Shown here: positions 23,240 through 33,300 of the stretch, piece by piece
Layout: each line of letters begins with the position of its first letter
Numbering within the stretch: position 1 is the stretch's first letter
Source: Rachicladosporium sp. CCFEE 5018
Taxonomy: Eukaryota; Ascomycota; Dothideomycetes; Cladosporiales; Cladosporiaceae
Reading direction: 5' to 3'
Assembly: GCA_002077045.2 (NCBI GenBank)
Contig: KZ111156.1
Span: 369,444 to 433,443 of the forward strand
DNA: 64,000 nucleotides
Program-made: the position numbers and the translations under genes
Notes under the pieces: model-generated
What the model was told of the DNA's origin: nothing
Database searches by the model: none
What the model saw: the letters and a program-made list of their open reading frames with translations, nothing else

Positions 23240-23807
23240 CGGATTAGCGATTGAATATCAGTCATTGAGTGGCTGCCGGTCTTGTGCCTTTCTCAGATGA
23301 CCGAGCGTGCACGCATCTCGATCAGGGTCGCCTCATGGTATTCGACAGCCAACCTCTGCGTTCACGCGTCCTAAATTCACGCTCTCATCTTACTCTTCGC
23401 TAGACGCTATAGATGTGACCGGGGATGGTCCTCGCCGACAGCGCACTAGGGAGCTCGTTTACACTGTGTCGCTATTCAGTACGACCGCGCCAAGCCTGTC
23501 TCCTCTTGACCTTATTGTTGTCCAATGTTCCTTCCTGTTCGGCTACATCCGGAGCAATTACGACTTCACTTTGTCCTCCCCTTCACTTTCCTTCACTAAG
23601 CGACGGGAAAGATCTACCGGCTTTACCCGCGAGAAGTTGATCCGCACGGTTCATCTCACGCAAGTCGGACTATTTAAGAAATTTGAGAATCGGTCTGGCA
23701 CTGAAGAACACTCCATTACCTGCAGCAAGTTCTTCCTCGAGCACACGCATTCTCGTCCTCGACTACGCCCTCGATCAACACACAAACCTGCAAACAAACC
23801 ACACAAC
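23240..23807. other. Promoter region of the small secreted protein gene
   Basis: 568 bp. TATTTAA at 23671-23677, about 131 nt before the ATG, is a plausible TATA box. A pyrimidine-rich stretch near 23560-23610 precedes it. No gene of its own is supported. Confidence 0.4.
23671..23677 (+). promoter_or_regulatory. Likely TATA box of the small secreted protein gene
   Basis: TATTTAA, 131 nt upstream of the start codon, in an otherwise GC-balanced region. TATA boxes are commoner at strongly inducible fungal genes. Motif only. Confidence 0.35.
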
Positions 23808-24275
23808 ATGCCTTCCACCATGAAGATGATCCTCTCCCTCTTCACCGCGGCCGCCGTGGCCATCGCGTTGGTACAACCCTCTCTGCAGAGACTTCTCAAA
23901 AACTGAGACTTCTTCTAGTGCGCCCGGCCCCGTCCCCACCACCCTCTCAATCGCCGCCAGTGCTAGGGGCACTAGTAAGTCCACTCACATTCGCATACAC
24001 TCCCTACCGACTTGGCAGCTGACACCCTTGTCCAGTCCCATCGCCGACCGAGGCTCCCATCTACAAGGAGCTCCCCTTCCCCGACCTCTACAAGCGCGCA
24101 TGCTACACCACTACCAAGCTCGGCGGTCAGGCGCCCGTCGGTAAGTGCATTTCTCTACCCACAATTTCTACAAGACTCGACACTGACATGACTTGCAGTC
24201 CAGACCATCTGCCCCGGTGCGCCTGTCTGCTCGGTTTGCGTGGGATGCAACGCTCCGGTCACGGTCTGCCACTAA
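23808..24275 (+). CDS. Small secreted cysteine-rich protein, effector-like, 4 exons, 98 aa
   Basis: Proposed exons: 23808-23866, 23919-23974, 24036-24140 and 24199-24275 (297 nt, frame closed), with introns of 52, 61 and 58 nt. Donors are GTTGGT (weak), GTAAGT and GTAAGT; acceptors end CTAG, CCAG and GCAG. The product starts with a signal peptide (basic start MPSTMK, hydrophobic core, Ala-rich end; cleavage probably after Ala20). Then come a Pro/Thr-rich segment, a Lys-Arg pair at 58-59 suitable for Kex2 processing, and a 39-residue tail with six Cys spaced C-x16-C-x5-C-x2-C-x2-C-x6-C. No family recognised. Read without splicing, the first exon runs into a stop after 32 codons. Exon 1's donor is the least certain part; exons 2-4 are well supported. 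Confidence 0.7.
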
Positions 24276-24854
24276 GCGTGGCAATCTCCTCCACCCCGAT
24301 AGCACTGGCTAGACGACTACAAGATGGGCAAGCTTCGGTATGAAACCGCTATCTTGGCTGGGTGCACAAGGGGAACTTGAAGGCGAACGGTGATACGGTT
24401 GGATCGAAAAGTTGGGATGCTTTGGCTGCTTTGTAGCAGGAGCTAGTCCAAAAAGTCTTGTCTCTTCCCCTCGCTCAGAAGCAACTCAATTCCCCAGGGA
24501 TGTCCTCGCAATTGTCTTTGGCACTGCTGGCTGAATACGTCGACTCGCCTTGGCCATGTAGCACTGTTGAGCTCCCATTCATTGAATGACTATAGTAGCT
24601 GCGATCTAGCCCAAGGTGTCACCGTCAACTTCACTTCACATGTACGTCTCGCATCGGCCTAGCAAGCGGCTTCCCTAACTCGGCCTACCCGCAATGCTAC
24701 CTCGCCCCCACTCCCCTCGGCAATGGCTTGAGCCTCAGCGCTCGATGAGGTCAATGTCAATATCTCGACGGTGACATTGCGATACACAGTCAATGCATGC
24801 TGAAGTGTGCCCTACGATCGTTTCTCCCATGTGTCTGAGGTCTAGACCGCCGCC
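24276..24854. other. Intergenic region before FAD synthase
   Basis: 579 bp including the 3' UTR of the secreted protein gene and the FAD1 promoter. No gene or clear motif. Confidence 0.4.
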
Positions 24855-25790
24855 ATGTCGCCTTCGACCTTACTAGGCATTCACAGCGACACCAATGGCG
24901 ACACTCCCACCATAATACAGTCCAACCCGCCTGCATTACCCGATGTATGCGCCAAAGTTGACGGACGAGTCGAGGCGTTCTTGAACACTGAGCCTCGGAA
25001 TGAGCGGATACGGCATGTCCAAAAGCAGACGAGGGCAAGTCTCAAGATCATAGAAGAGGCACTGGAGCGATACAGGTGGGCAGAACCTCGAAGTACACAA
25101 ACGCAGGGCGCTGACGGCTAAGCAAAAAGCTCAGATGAACTCTCCATCTCCTACAACGGCGGCAAAGACTGCCTCGTCCTTCTAATTCTCTACCTTGCCG
25201 CTCTGCACCGCCACAGCACCGCCAAACCCATGCCCAAGGAGCAATTGAATGGCTCTCCCCAAGCCCCGCCCCGAACTCCCGAACCCCTTCCCCAGACTCT
25301 ACGATCAGTCTACATCCTCTCCCCGCACCCCTTCCCCGAAGTCGACGCCTTCGTCGTCACATCAGCAAAAACCTATCACCTCAGCCTAGCCCGCTACGCA
25401 AAACCAATGCGAGAAGCGTTCACGGACTACCTCGCCAACGAGCCCGCCATACGCGCAATCTTCGTCGGCACGCGGCGAACAGATCCACATGGCTCGGCGT
25501 TGAAGTACTTTGATCCTACAGATCGGGGCTGGCCGGCTTTTATGAGGATACATCCAGTGATTGATTGGCATTACGCGGAGATATGGGCGTTTATAAGGGA
25601 GCTAGATGTGCCGTATTGTGAGCTGTATGATATGGGGTATACGAGTTTGGGCGGGACGACGGATACGCATCCCAATCCTGCGCTGAGGGCGGATCCGGGG
25701 GGAGGGGGTGGTGAGGAGAAGCAGACAGGGTTCAGACCGGCTTACGAGCTGGAGGAGGATGATGAGGAGAGGTTGGGTAGGGATAGATGA
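24855..25790 (+). CDS. FAD1: FAD synthase (FMN adenylyltransferase), 293 aa
   Basis: Exons 24855-25075 and 25130-25790, with a 54-nt intron; the acceptor at CAAAAAG is the one that keeps the frame (RSSDELSISYNGGKDC). It makes FAD from FMN and ATP. The PAPS-reductase-like fold is indicated by the SISYNGGKDCLVLL loop near residue 80, the FVGTRRTDPHG motif, and HPVIDWHYAEIWAFIRELDVPYCELYDMGYTSLG near residues 205-245, the flavin-binding C-terminal region. Length is typical for the eukaryotic monofunctional enzyme. It is convergent with the MATE transporter gene, 148 bp away. Confidence 0.93.
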
Positions 25791-25938
25791 TATGAGCATA
25801 TCAAATATTGGATGTTGGGCGATCCTGAAACGGCCTGGCTCCGATGCCAAAGACGTGCATTGCACATCTTATGTTTGTATGGGGTATCGTCTACGAGTAA
25901 GTGGAGTTGGCTTCCTCTGCCACATCTAACCAAGTGTA

Positions 25939-28017
25939 TCACCCGACTTCGTTTCTCCTCGCCGCTTCTTCGCTAGCTTTCTCCCAGCTCGTCCACCGGA
26001 TATAGAACGACTCCAGCAAGCACACCATCGCTAATCCAATCGCAGGCCCAGCCCACAGCCCGTACAGATCCCAATGCAGGCCGAAGCCAGTTCCGAAACT
26101 TATAGGCAACCCGATCGCATAGTACGCGAACAGACTCGCATACCCTCCGAACTCTTGCTTCCCCAGCCCCCTCAGCACGCCATTGCAGCAAGCCGCTAGA
26201 CTGTCAAACAGCTGAAACGCCGCGTTCACAGGAAGAACTCTCGCCGCCAGATCATTGACCTCCGGATCCGACGTGAACAGTCCTGGAATCTTGTTCCTCA
26301 GTGTAAGCAGCATGATAGCATTGAACAGCCCAATAACCGTCCCCGCCGTAAAAGTCACGCTCTCAGTCTTCTTGGCAGCGTCCGGCAATCCTGCACCAAT
26401 CAAGTTCGCCACCCGTGTACTAGCAGCGATACTCAGAGGGAACGGCAGCTGGTATGTCAGCACGCTCAGACTCTGCAGTACAGTATTTGCAGCTAGATGC
26501 GTGGCGGAGATCCAGGACGAGGAGAGGGTCAGGATCTCGAAGGCGAGGAACTCGGCCATGACCATTACGAGACCCGGCAGCGCGAGCCGGATCATGGGAC
26601 CCCAATTCTTGAGCGCTGAGCGCGAGAGACCGGGCCAGCATTCGAGGCCGCCGAAGAAGCGGACATAGGCTAGGAGAAGGACGGGCATGAGGGTTTCGGT
26701 TATAACGACTGCTATTGGGCAGCCGATGAAACCGATTTCTAGTTTCTGAGAGGGCGTTAGCGGGGCTAAGGCAAGGACTCAAGGGATGGAGGACGCACCC
26801 AGACCAGCAACCAGTGCAGAAAGACGTTTAGTGGCGCGCAGATTAGTAGGACGTACATCGTTGCGCTGAAGCGGCCTTGGGCTTGCACGTAGCGTTTGCC
26901 GGACTCGAAGCAGGCGTACCTATGTCGCTCTATCAGCATACTTCTTCGACCTCTTCTCGCAAGTTTGCAATACTTACGCCGGCGCTCCAACAATCAAAAC
27001 CTTCAAATACATCCCTGCCAACCTCGCCGTCTCCTTCTCCGGCACAATAACCCCCAGAATCTCACTCCCAAAAAACCACACCACTGATATCGGCACCGTG
27101 ATACTCCATAGGAACAACACCATCCTCTGCAGTTGCAGTCCCACCAACTTCTTATTTCCACTCCCATAAGCCTGCGCACACAACGTATCCAGACTCGTAG
27201 CCAGACCATGATAGATCGCATACCCGGTTATATTCGCAGTCATGGACCCCAAGGAGACGGCGCCTAGCTCGATCTTGCCTATGTGGCCTACGGTGAAGAT
27301 TGAGGTGAGGGTCAGGGAGTTTTGAAGGATGAAGGTCAGCATTAGCGGTAATGAATATTTCATTAGCACTTTTGACTCGCGCTGCCAGGTCGTCTTTATT
27401 TGGCCGGAGAGGATGGCTTCTTCCCATTTGATGTCGACGGCTGTGGGGGAGGCTTCGCCGCCATATGGGGCGTCGTCGAGAAGTGTTGTCGCTTCTGTGG
27501 GCTCTGATATGATGACATCCTCCTCGTCTAGACGGTCGCTTTTCCGTCGGCCTATGGAGGCGTGCGAGAGCCGCTTTCCCAGACCACGGCCAGAGGTGCC
27601 AGAGCTATTGCTTGCTCGTCTTCGTGAGTGCTTGGGTGGCAGCAAATTGTTGTCACGTAGCAGACTTCGCTCTTCGTCTAGCGCCTCCTCCCGTTCTGAC
27701 TCTGTGGGAGCCACGACCTCGCTCTGTCGTACTGGCTGCGCTCCTAAGAATGGCCGTGGTCCACCGGCCATGTAGCTGGGTCGCCTACCGGCGATGGAGT
27801 GTTGTGTGAGTCCAGCATAGTCCTGGGACGTAGTGCGACTGAGTGAGGGCTGGATGTCTTCTTCTGCTTGGAAGGCGGTGTCATCGTCTATATCGTCCAG
27901 ATCTCGGGCTATGGACTCTTCGGCAAGACTAAGTGGCTCATGTTGTGAACGATATGAGGCGCCGAGACTGCGCGCTACGCTATGCTCGCGCGCAGGTCGC
28001 TGAATAGGTCTGCTCAT
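25939..28017 (-). CDS. MATE-family multidrug/toxin extrusion transporter, 655 aa
   Basis: Exons 28017-26978, 26919-26799 and 26745-25939 (1968 nt), with introns of 58 and 53 nt. The N-terminal ~195 residues are hydrophilic, Ser/Arg/Glu-rich and probably cytosolic. From residue ~215 there are about 12 hydrophobic helices. MATE signatures include GALSLGSM-like GAVSLGSMTANITGYAI, LDTLCAQAYGSGNKKLVGLQLQRM and, in the second half, CCNGVLRGLGKQEFGGYASL. Fungal members export organic cations or conjugates in exchange for H+ from the plasma or vacuolar membrane. The long N-terminal extension is common in Pezizomycotina. Substrate unknown. Confidence 0.93.
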
Positions 28018-28796
28018 GTCTAATCACTATTCTTTAGGCCATCAAATACCCAGGCTGTATTGCAAAGTGCTGAGCGCCACTTTTTGCGTTACTGAATGTA
28101 ATTGTGAGGAAACGTAGAAATACTAGAGAGAAAGAATAGCCTACCACGATCTTCCACTCACGTGCTGGAGTGCGATAGCAGCGGTGGAGAGCTACGCCAT
28201 ACCTGCATTCACCCTAAGGTAACCTCCACCTTCGGTCACCGCGCCTGAGTGACTAACCGATATCAACAATCGCGCGATAATGCAGCGCGCCGTACCTTAT
28301 ACGTAGCGCGAATCTCCAGCCATCGTGTGATTGAGTGCCAGTAAGATGATCCCCGAGTTTAGATCTTTGACCAGATCCTGCGCCCTTGCGATCAGACCGG
28401 CGGTCAAGCATCTTAGAATATTGATAATGCATAAACCTCTTCCGTCACAAGCTGCAGTCGGCAATCCCAGCCCACCATGCCCCTCCAAAATCCCTGCATG
28501 GCACTAGTTACCGGCTGGCAGATCCCGATTAGGAAGGAAGAGTAGGGTAGAAACGTTGCCAAGAGGGCGAATGAGCGAAGCTTGATTGCGCGAATGTGAG
28601 ACATGAGTCTGGAAGATCGCATCTGTCGGAGTGCCCGACGGAATCCGCGTGACGCGTGAACTAGCATTCCTCTTTCTACAGATGTATCAAAGGTGTTTGC
28701 CTTGTCGTGATACGTTCAAAGTGTATCAAATTCAAGCATTTATAGCAGTCAAACACGTGGCCCGCGGGAAGTCGACAGAGAGCTCTTCCATGGGGA
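28018..28796. other. Intergenic region between MATE transporter and TAP42
   Basis: 779 bp with the MATE promoter and the TAP42 3' side. Only short ORFs without family resemblance. Confidence 0.4.
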
Positions 28797-29867
28797 TTAC
28801 CCTCTGTTTATCGTATTCCCGCTCCCCTTGGGATTAGCCTCCACATACTCATCCCAATCTCTCGCCTTCATAGTCGCCCGATCTGCGGCCTCGAAGTCAT
28901 CCTCGTCTACATAGGGCGCGTTACCGCTTGCCTCTCCACCACCGTCGATCATCCCGCCCCGCTTTCGCTCCTCCTCTAGGTACTCGTCGATACTCATGGT
29001 TGGCAGGCTATGATCTGGTCGAAACACGCCGTCGCGGAAGTCTTGTCGTTTGCTGGTGGTGAGGGTGAAGGGTCTGAGAGGTTTGCCTGAGGGATCCAGA
29101 AGTGGACCTTTCGTGAGACCGGCCGAGAGATCAATGCGTGAGTCGAGACGGTCGGAGTACGGATCGCGTGCTCGGTCGCGATCTCGAGAGTCGTGGACAT
29201 TTGTATCTGCGTCTGGTGGCGGCGAGGGAGGGGCGAGGGAGAGAATGTGCAGTTCCAGGCCTATCGACTCAAGAGACTGGAACGTCTGGTGCGTGCAGTA
29301 GGCGATGTTGGTCAGCTGCAGCTCCCGGTAGGCGTCGTCGTCTCGCTCTGCCAGCGATGGATCGTTCTGTGTGTGCTCGAGCTTTTGCCGTAGTGCCTTC
29401 TCCTCCTTGAACCGCTTGATCTTGATGTCCCTCTTCATCGACGGATCTGTGGTTGCTGCTGTGGAGAAAGTGTTCGGGGATTCCTGAAAGAGCTCCAACA
29501 GATCTGCGTCGCTCTTGCTGAGCATCTCGTACCGATCCAGCTGCTTGAGATACTCTTCATAGCTCCTCTGTGCCCTGCTGATCGTGGCTTTGCGGTTTGG
29601 CCCATTCACTCGCATACATAGTTCTGCAACCCGGTATCGCAGTAGCAGATACTGCAGGTCTACAGATGCTATGTCCTCCAAGGTCTCGTTCGGGCTGAAG
29701 AGTGATATGCGCGAAGCGATCTCTATACATTGCTCGTACAGGCGGAGTGCGTTGGTGAGGTTCTCTTGAAAGGTAGCGGAGTTGCTGTCGAATGAGGACT
29801 CGATGGCCTTCCGCTGTTGTTCGGCATCACTGTAGACAGTCCGGAGACTGCGTGTATCGTCTGCCAT
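28797..29867 (-). CDS. TAP42: TAP42/alpha-4 family PP2A-associated protein, 356 aa
   Basis: Single exon, ATG at 29867. The N-terminal ~240 residues are helical (14-3-3/TPR-like alpha-4 fold) with the family block DLQYLLLRYRVAELCMR. The C-terminal part has KPLRPFTLTTSKRQDFRDGVFRPDHSLPTMSIDEYLEEE, followed by an acidic region ending in MKARDWDEYVEANPKGSGNT, both diagnostic of TAP42/IGBP1. The protein binds PP2A-type catalytic subunits and links them to TORC1. It is divergent from Dicer across 469 bp. Confidence 0.95.
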   Translation of the reverse strand: MADDTRSLRTVYSDAEQQRKAIESSFDSNSATFQENLTNALRLYEQCIEIASRISLFSPNETLEDIASVDLQYLLLRYRVAELCMRVNGPNRKATISRAQRSYEEYLKQLDRYEMLSKSDADLLELFQESPNTFSTAATTDPSMKRDIKIKRFKEEKALRQKLEHTQNDPSLAERDDDAYRELQLTNIAYCTHQTFQSLESIGLELHILSLAPPSPPPDADTNVHDSRDRDRARDPYSDRLDSRIDLSAGLTKGPLLDPSGKPLRPFTLTTSKRQDFRDGVFRPDHSLPTMSIDEYLEEERKRGGMIDGGGEASGNAPYVDEDDFEAADRATMKARDWDEYVEANPKGSGNTINRG

Positions 29868-30336
29868 GTTTCTGATTCAGGCGATGGGATATAGAGCGAT
29901 ATATCTCTTCTGTGTAGCATGGCACCTTATATGTGTGGAAGTGGCTGCTTAGTCATGAGCTTCCCAGCCAGAAAGCGCGACTCCAGTCTCTCCTTCCTTT
30001 GCATCTCGTTACGAGACTGGAAGTTACGGCCTCTCAATGCATGTGACGCCACGTGAATGCGTAATAAGTATCATTCCCTTCATCGGTCTCACGACGCGAA
30101 CACTCTCTTTCATCACCTCTCTGTTGACTTGTGTGGCACACGCCATTTGCAAATGTCCTCGCGCGTCGCGTCCTCAGCAATGTTTGCCACAACCACAAAC
30201 ACTATGAGACATTCTCGTACTCTTGGGGATCTGCATTAGTCTTGTCACTCAACTTCTTTCAGTACTCTGCCAGGCGAGGCCGCCCAGGGATCTTTCAGGC
30301 AACACTGATACCCGAGCGTTGCCGTAGACCCTCAAC
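29868..30336. other. Shared promoter region of TAP42 and Dicer
   Basis: 469 bp between two divergent start codons. AT-rich patches near 29890-29935. No motif called. Confidence 0.4.
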
Positions 30337-33300
30337 ATGACGAAAGAGGAGCTGCTGCCACTTGCGGAGGACGATGGCATCCTTTCTGGTGTGAACAACC
30401 TGGAGCTGGAGGATGACGAGGAGCTTCCTCTGCCACCTGGACCGCCTTCCACTCAAGCCCAGAAGCGAAAAGTACAGAAGGACATCTTCGAGGCATGGCT
30501 TCAGTCAGATGCTGCACAAGGAGCGATGGCATCAAAACGGACAAGGGCGAACGACGGTGATGCTGACAAGAGTGGAATCGACGTCGACGACGACCGCCTC
30601 GACATGAAGGCTCTGTTTGCCAAGCAGCAAAGCGCGAATATTATCAGCACCAAGCGTGACTATCAGGAGGAGCTTTTCGAGCGTGCAAAGGAGCAAAACA
30701 CAATTGCCGTACTTGACACTGGATCCGGCAAGACTCTCATCGCTGTGCTGCTACTGCAGTGGGTCCTGGACAACGAGCTTGCATCACGTGCGAAGGGTGA
30801 CCCACCCAAGACCGCGTTCTTCCTGGTGGCTTCGGTCACTTTGGTCTTCCAGCAACATGCTGTCCTCGAGAAGAATCTTGATCACAAGGTCGCACGCTTC
30901 TGTGGGTCTATGAACGTGGACACGTGGTCCAAGGAGGTGTGGGACAGGCACCTGTCCGAGAACACGGTCATTGTCTGTACCGCGGATATACTGCTGCAGT
31001 GTCTCTCGCACAGCTATATAAAACTGCAACAGATCAACCTACTAATCTTCGATGAGGCTCATCACACGAAGAAGAGCCATGCATACGCCAAGATCATCAA
31101 GGATTATTACGTGCCTGACAGCGACACTGCCACTAGGCCGCGGATTTTCGGCATGACGGCGAGCCCAATCGACTCCAAGGGTGATGTCGTACAGGCGGCA
31201 CAAGAGCTAGAGACTCTGCTGCACAGTCGCATCCTTACCTCGGCTAAGGCACGGAGGAGCGAACATCGGATGCGCCAGGACGAGAAGATTCTGCGCTATG
31301 CTCCACTCCGCCCTCCATTCGAGACCGACTTTGTGGGTAATGTCCGCAACAGATTCGGTCACATCTCTGTACTGGCAAAAGTCTACAGCATTGCACAGTT
31401 GGTAGCCAGTGAACTTGGTGATTGGTGTGCCGATCAATTCCTTCTGCGAGCGTTCACGGAAAAGAGAGTCGATAGGTATAAGGGTGAGACCGAGCAGGTC
31501 CACAATGCTCGCGCTGTCAACGCGCCCGTTGAGGCACTTGATGCGGCCGTTGCAGACATCCAAGCTGCATCCAAGTACGTGATTGGACGTGCCGAGCATA
31601 TGCAGCTCGACGTCGTGAAGGACACGCACCTAAGCAGCAAGGTACAGGCGTTGCGCAGTCATCTCGCTCAAGTATATGAGCGACAAACTGAGAGCAAAAG
31701 CCTCATCTTTGTCAATACTCGATATACTGCGCGTTTGTTGAACATGCTATTCAAGCAGCTCGGCATGCCGCATCTGCGATGTGGCTTTCTCACAGGCGAA
31801 GGGGGTTCCACGCTGGACGATGAGACTTTCAGCTTCCGAAGGCAGGTAGTCACACTGAATGACTTCCGCACCGGGAAGCTGAATTGCCTTTTTGTAACAT
31901 CTGTCGCTGAAGAAGGTCTCGATGTGCCAGACTGCAATCTTGTGGTTCGATTCGACCTCTACAACACAATGGTCCAGTACATCCAGTCTCGAGGTCGCGC
32001 GCGCAAGAATCCCTCGAAGTTCATCCACATGCTCGAGGTCGGCAATTCGATCCACACAAGTCTGTGTCAAGGCGTGCGGCAACAGGAGTTGGCTATGCGG
32101 AATTTTTGCGAGACATTGCCCGAGGACCGCCAGCTCGTCGGCAACGAGGACTTGAAGCAAGCACTGCTCGCGAAGGAAGAGATGATGCAGTCCTGGACAG
32201 AGAAGACAACTGGCGCTAAGCTGACATACGGCAATGCATTGGTCTACCTCGCCAATTTCGTCTCGTGCATGCCCACAGTCTCCGAGGAGCCCCAGCATCC
32301 GACGTTCGCTGTGACGAGCGTTGGGTCGAAGTTTGTCGCCGAAGTCCTACTGCCCGACCAAGCGCCCATCAGATCGGCTGTTGGCAGGGAGCATACGAAG
32401 AAGACCCTGGCAAAGCGCTCGGCTGCGTTCGAAGCATGCAAGACGCTACGCGAGAAGAAGTACTTGGACGAGTATCTCATGCCGACGTACGTTAAGAAGC
32501 TGCCCGCCATGCGCAACGCGCTGCTGGCAGTCAACATGAAGAAGACGCTGCAGTACGACATGAGGACCAAGCCCGATGTCTGGCAACAGAGTCGCGGTAG
32601 CTTGCCAACTGAGTTGTTCATGATGGTCATCGAGTATCCCGATGGCCTAGGACGGCCCCATCAGCCATTGGTGATGCTCACGCGCAAACCGGTACCCGTC
32701 ATGCCGAGCTTCGCGCTGTATCTCAACGACGGCACGGAAGTCAGCGTTGCGCCTCGGATATGCATGAACGCACTGAAGCCGGATGATGGTGATCTTCAAA
32801 AGCTGACGGCCTTCACCTTGCGGGTCTTCTCTGACTGCTTCAGCAAAAGGTATGAGAACGATGCTAAGCAGCTGTCGTACTGGCTTGCTCCAGCCGCCTC
32901 TGGTAGTTCGCACTCAGCGAGAACAGCTCTTGACTGGAGACTCCTAGACGAAGTGTTCGCGAGAGAAGAATATGGCTGGACGAGAGACATGCCAGACGAC
33001 TTCTTGACTGACCGGTTCTTCGTCGACAAATGGGACGGCGGCCGCAAGTTCTTTGTCAAAGGCGTTGACGAGACCCGGAAAGCCTTGGACCCAGTGCCTG
33101 CCGGTAGTCCGAAGCCGAAGGGCACGAGCAAGGTGTGGAAACATATGCAGCAGAATATCCTAGAGTACAGCAACAGCATGTTTGTCAAAAGCCGTGAGCG
33201 CAATCAACATCTCTGGGACGTCAAGCAGCCCGTAGTCGAGGCTGAGACAGTGCTCTTGCGTCGCAACATGCTTGCTGCGCCTACCGAGAAAGAAATGAAG

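Noticed and set aside
23307..23906. 199-codon ORF covering the secreted-protein 5' region
   Set aside because: The upstream part reads like promoter and UTR; only the last 32 codons coincide with exon 1, and the frame ends in intron 1.
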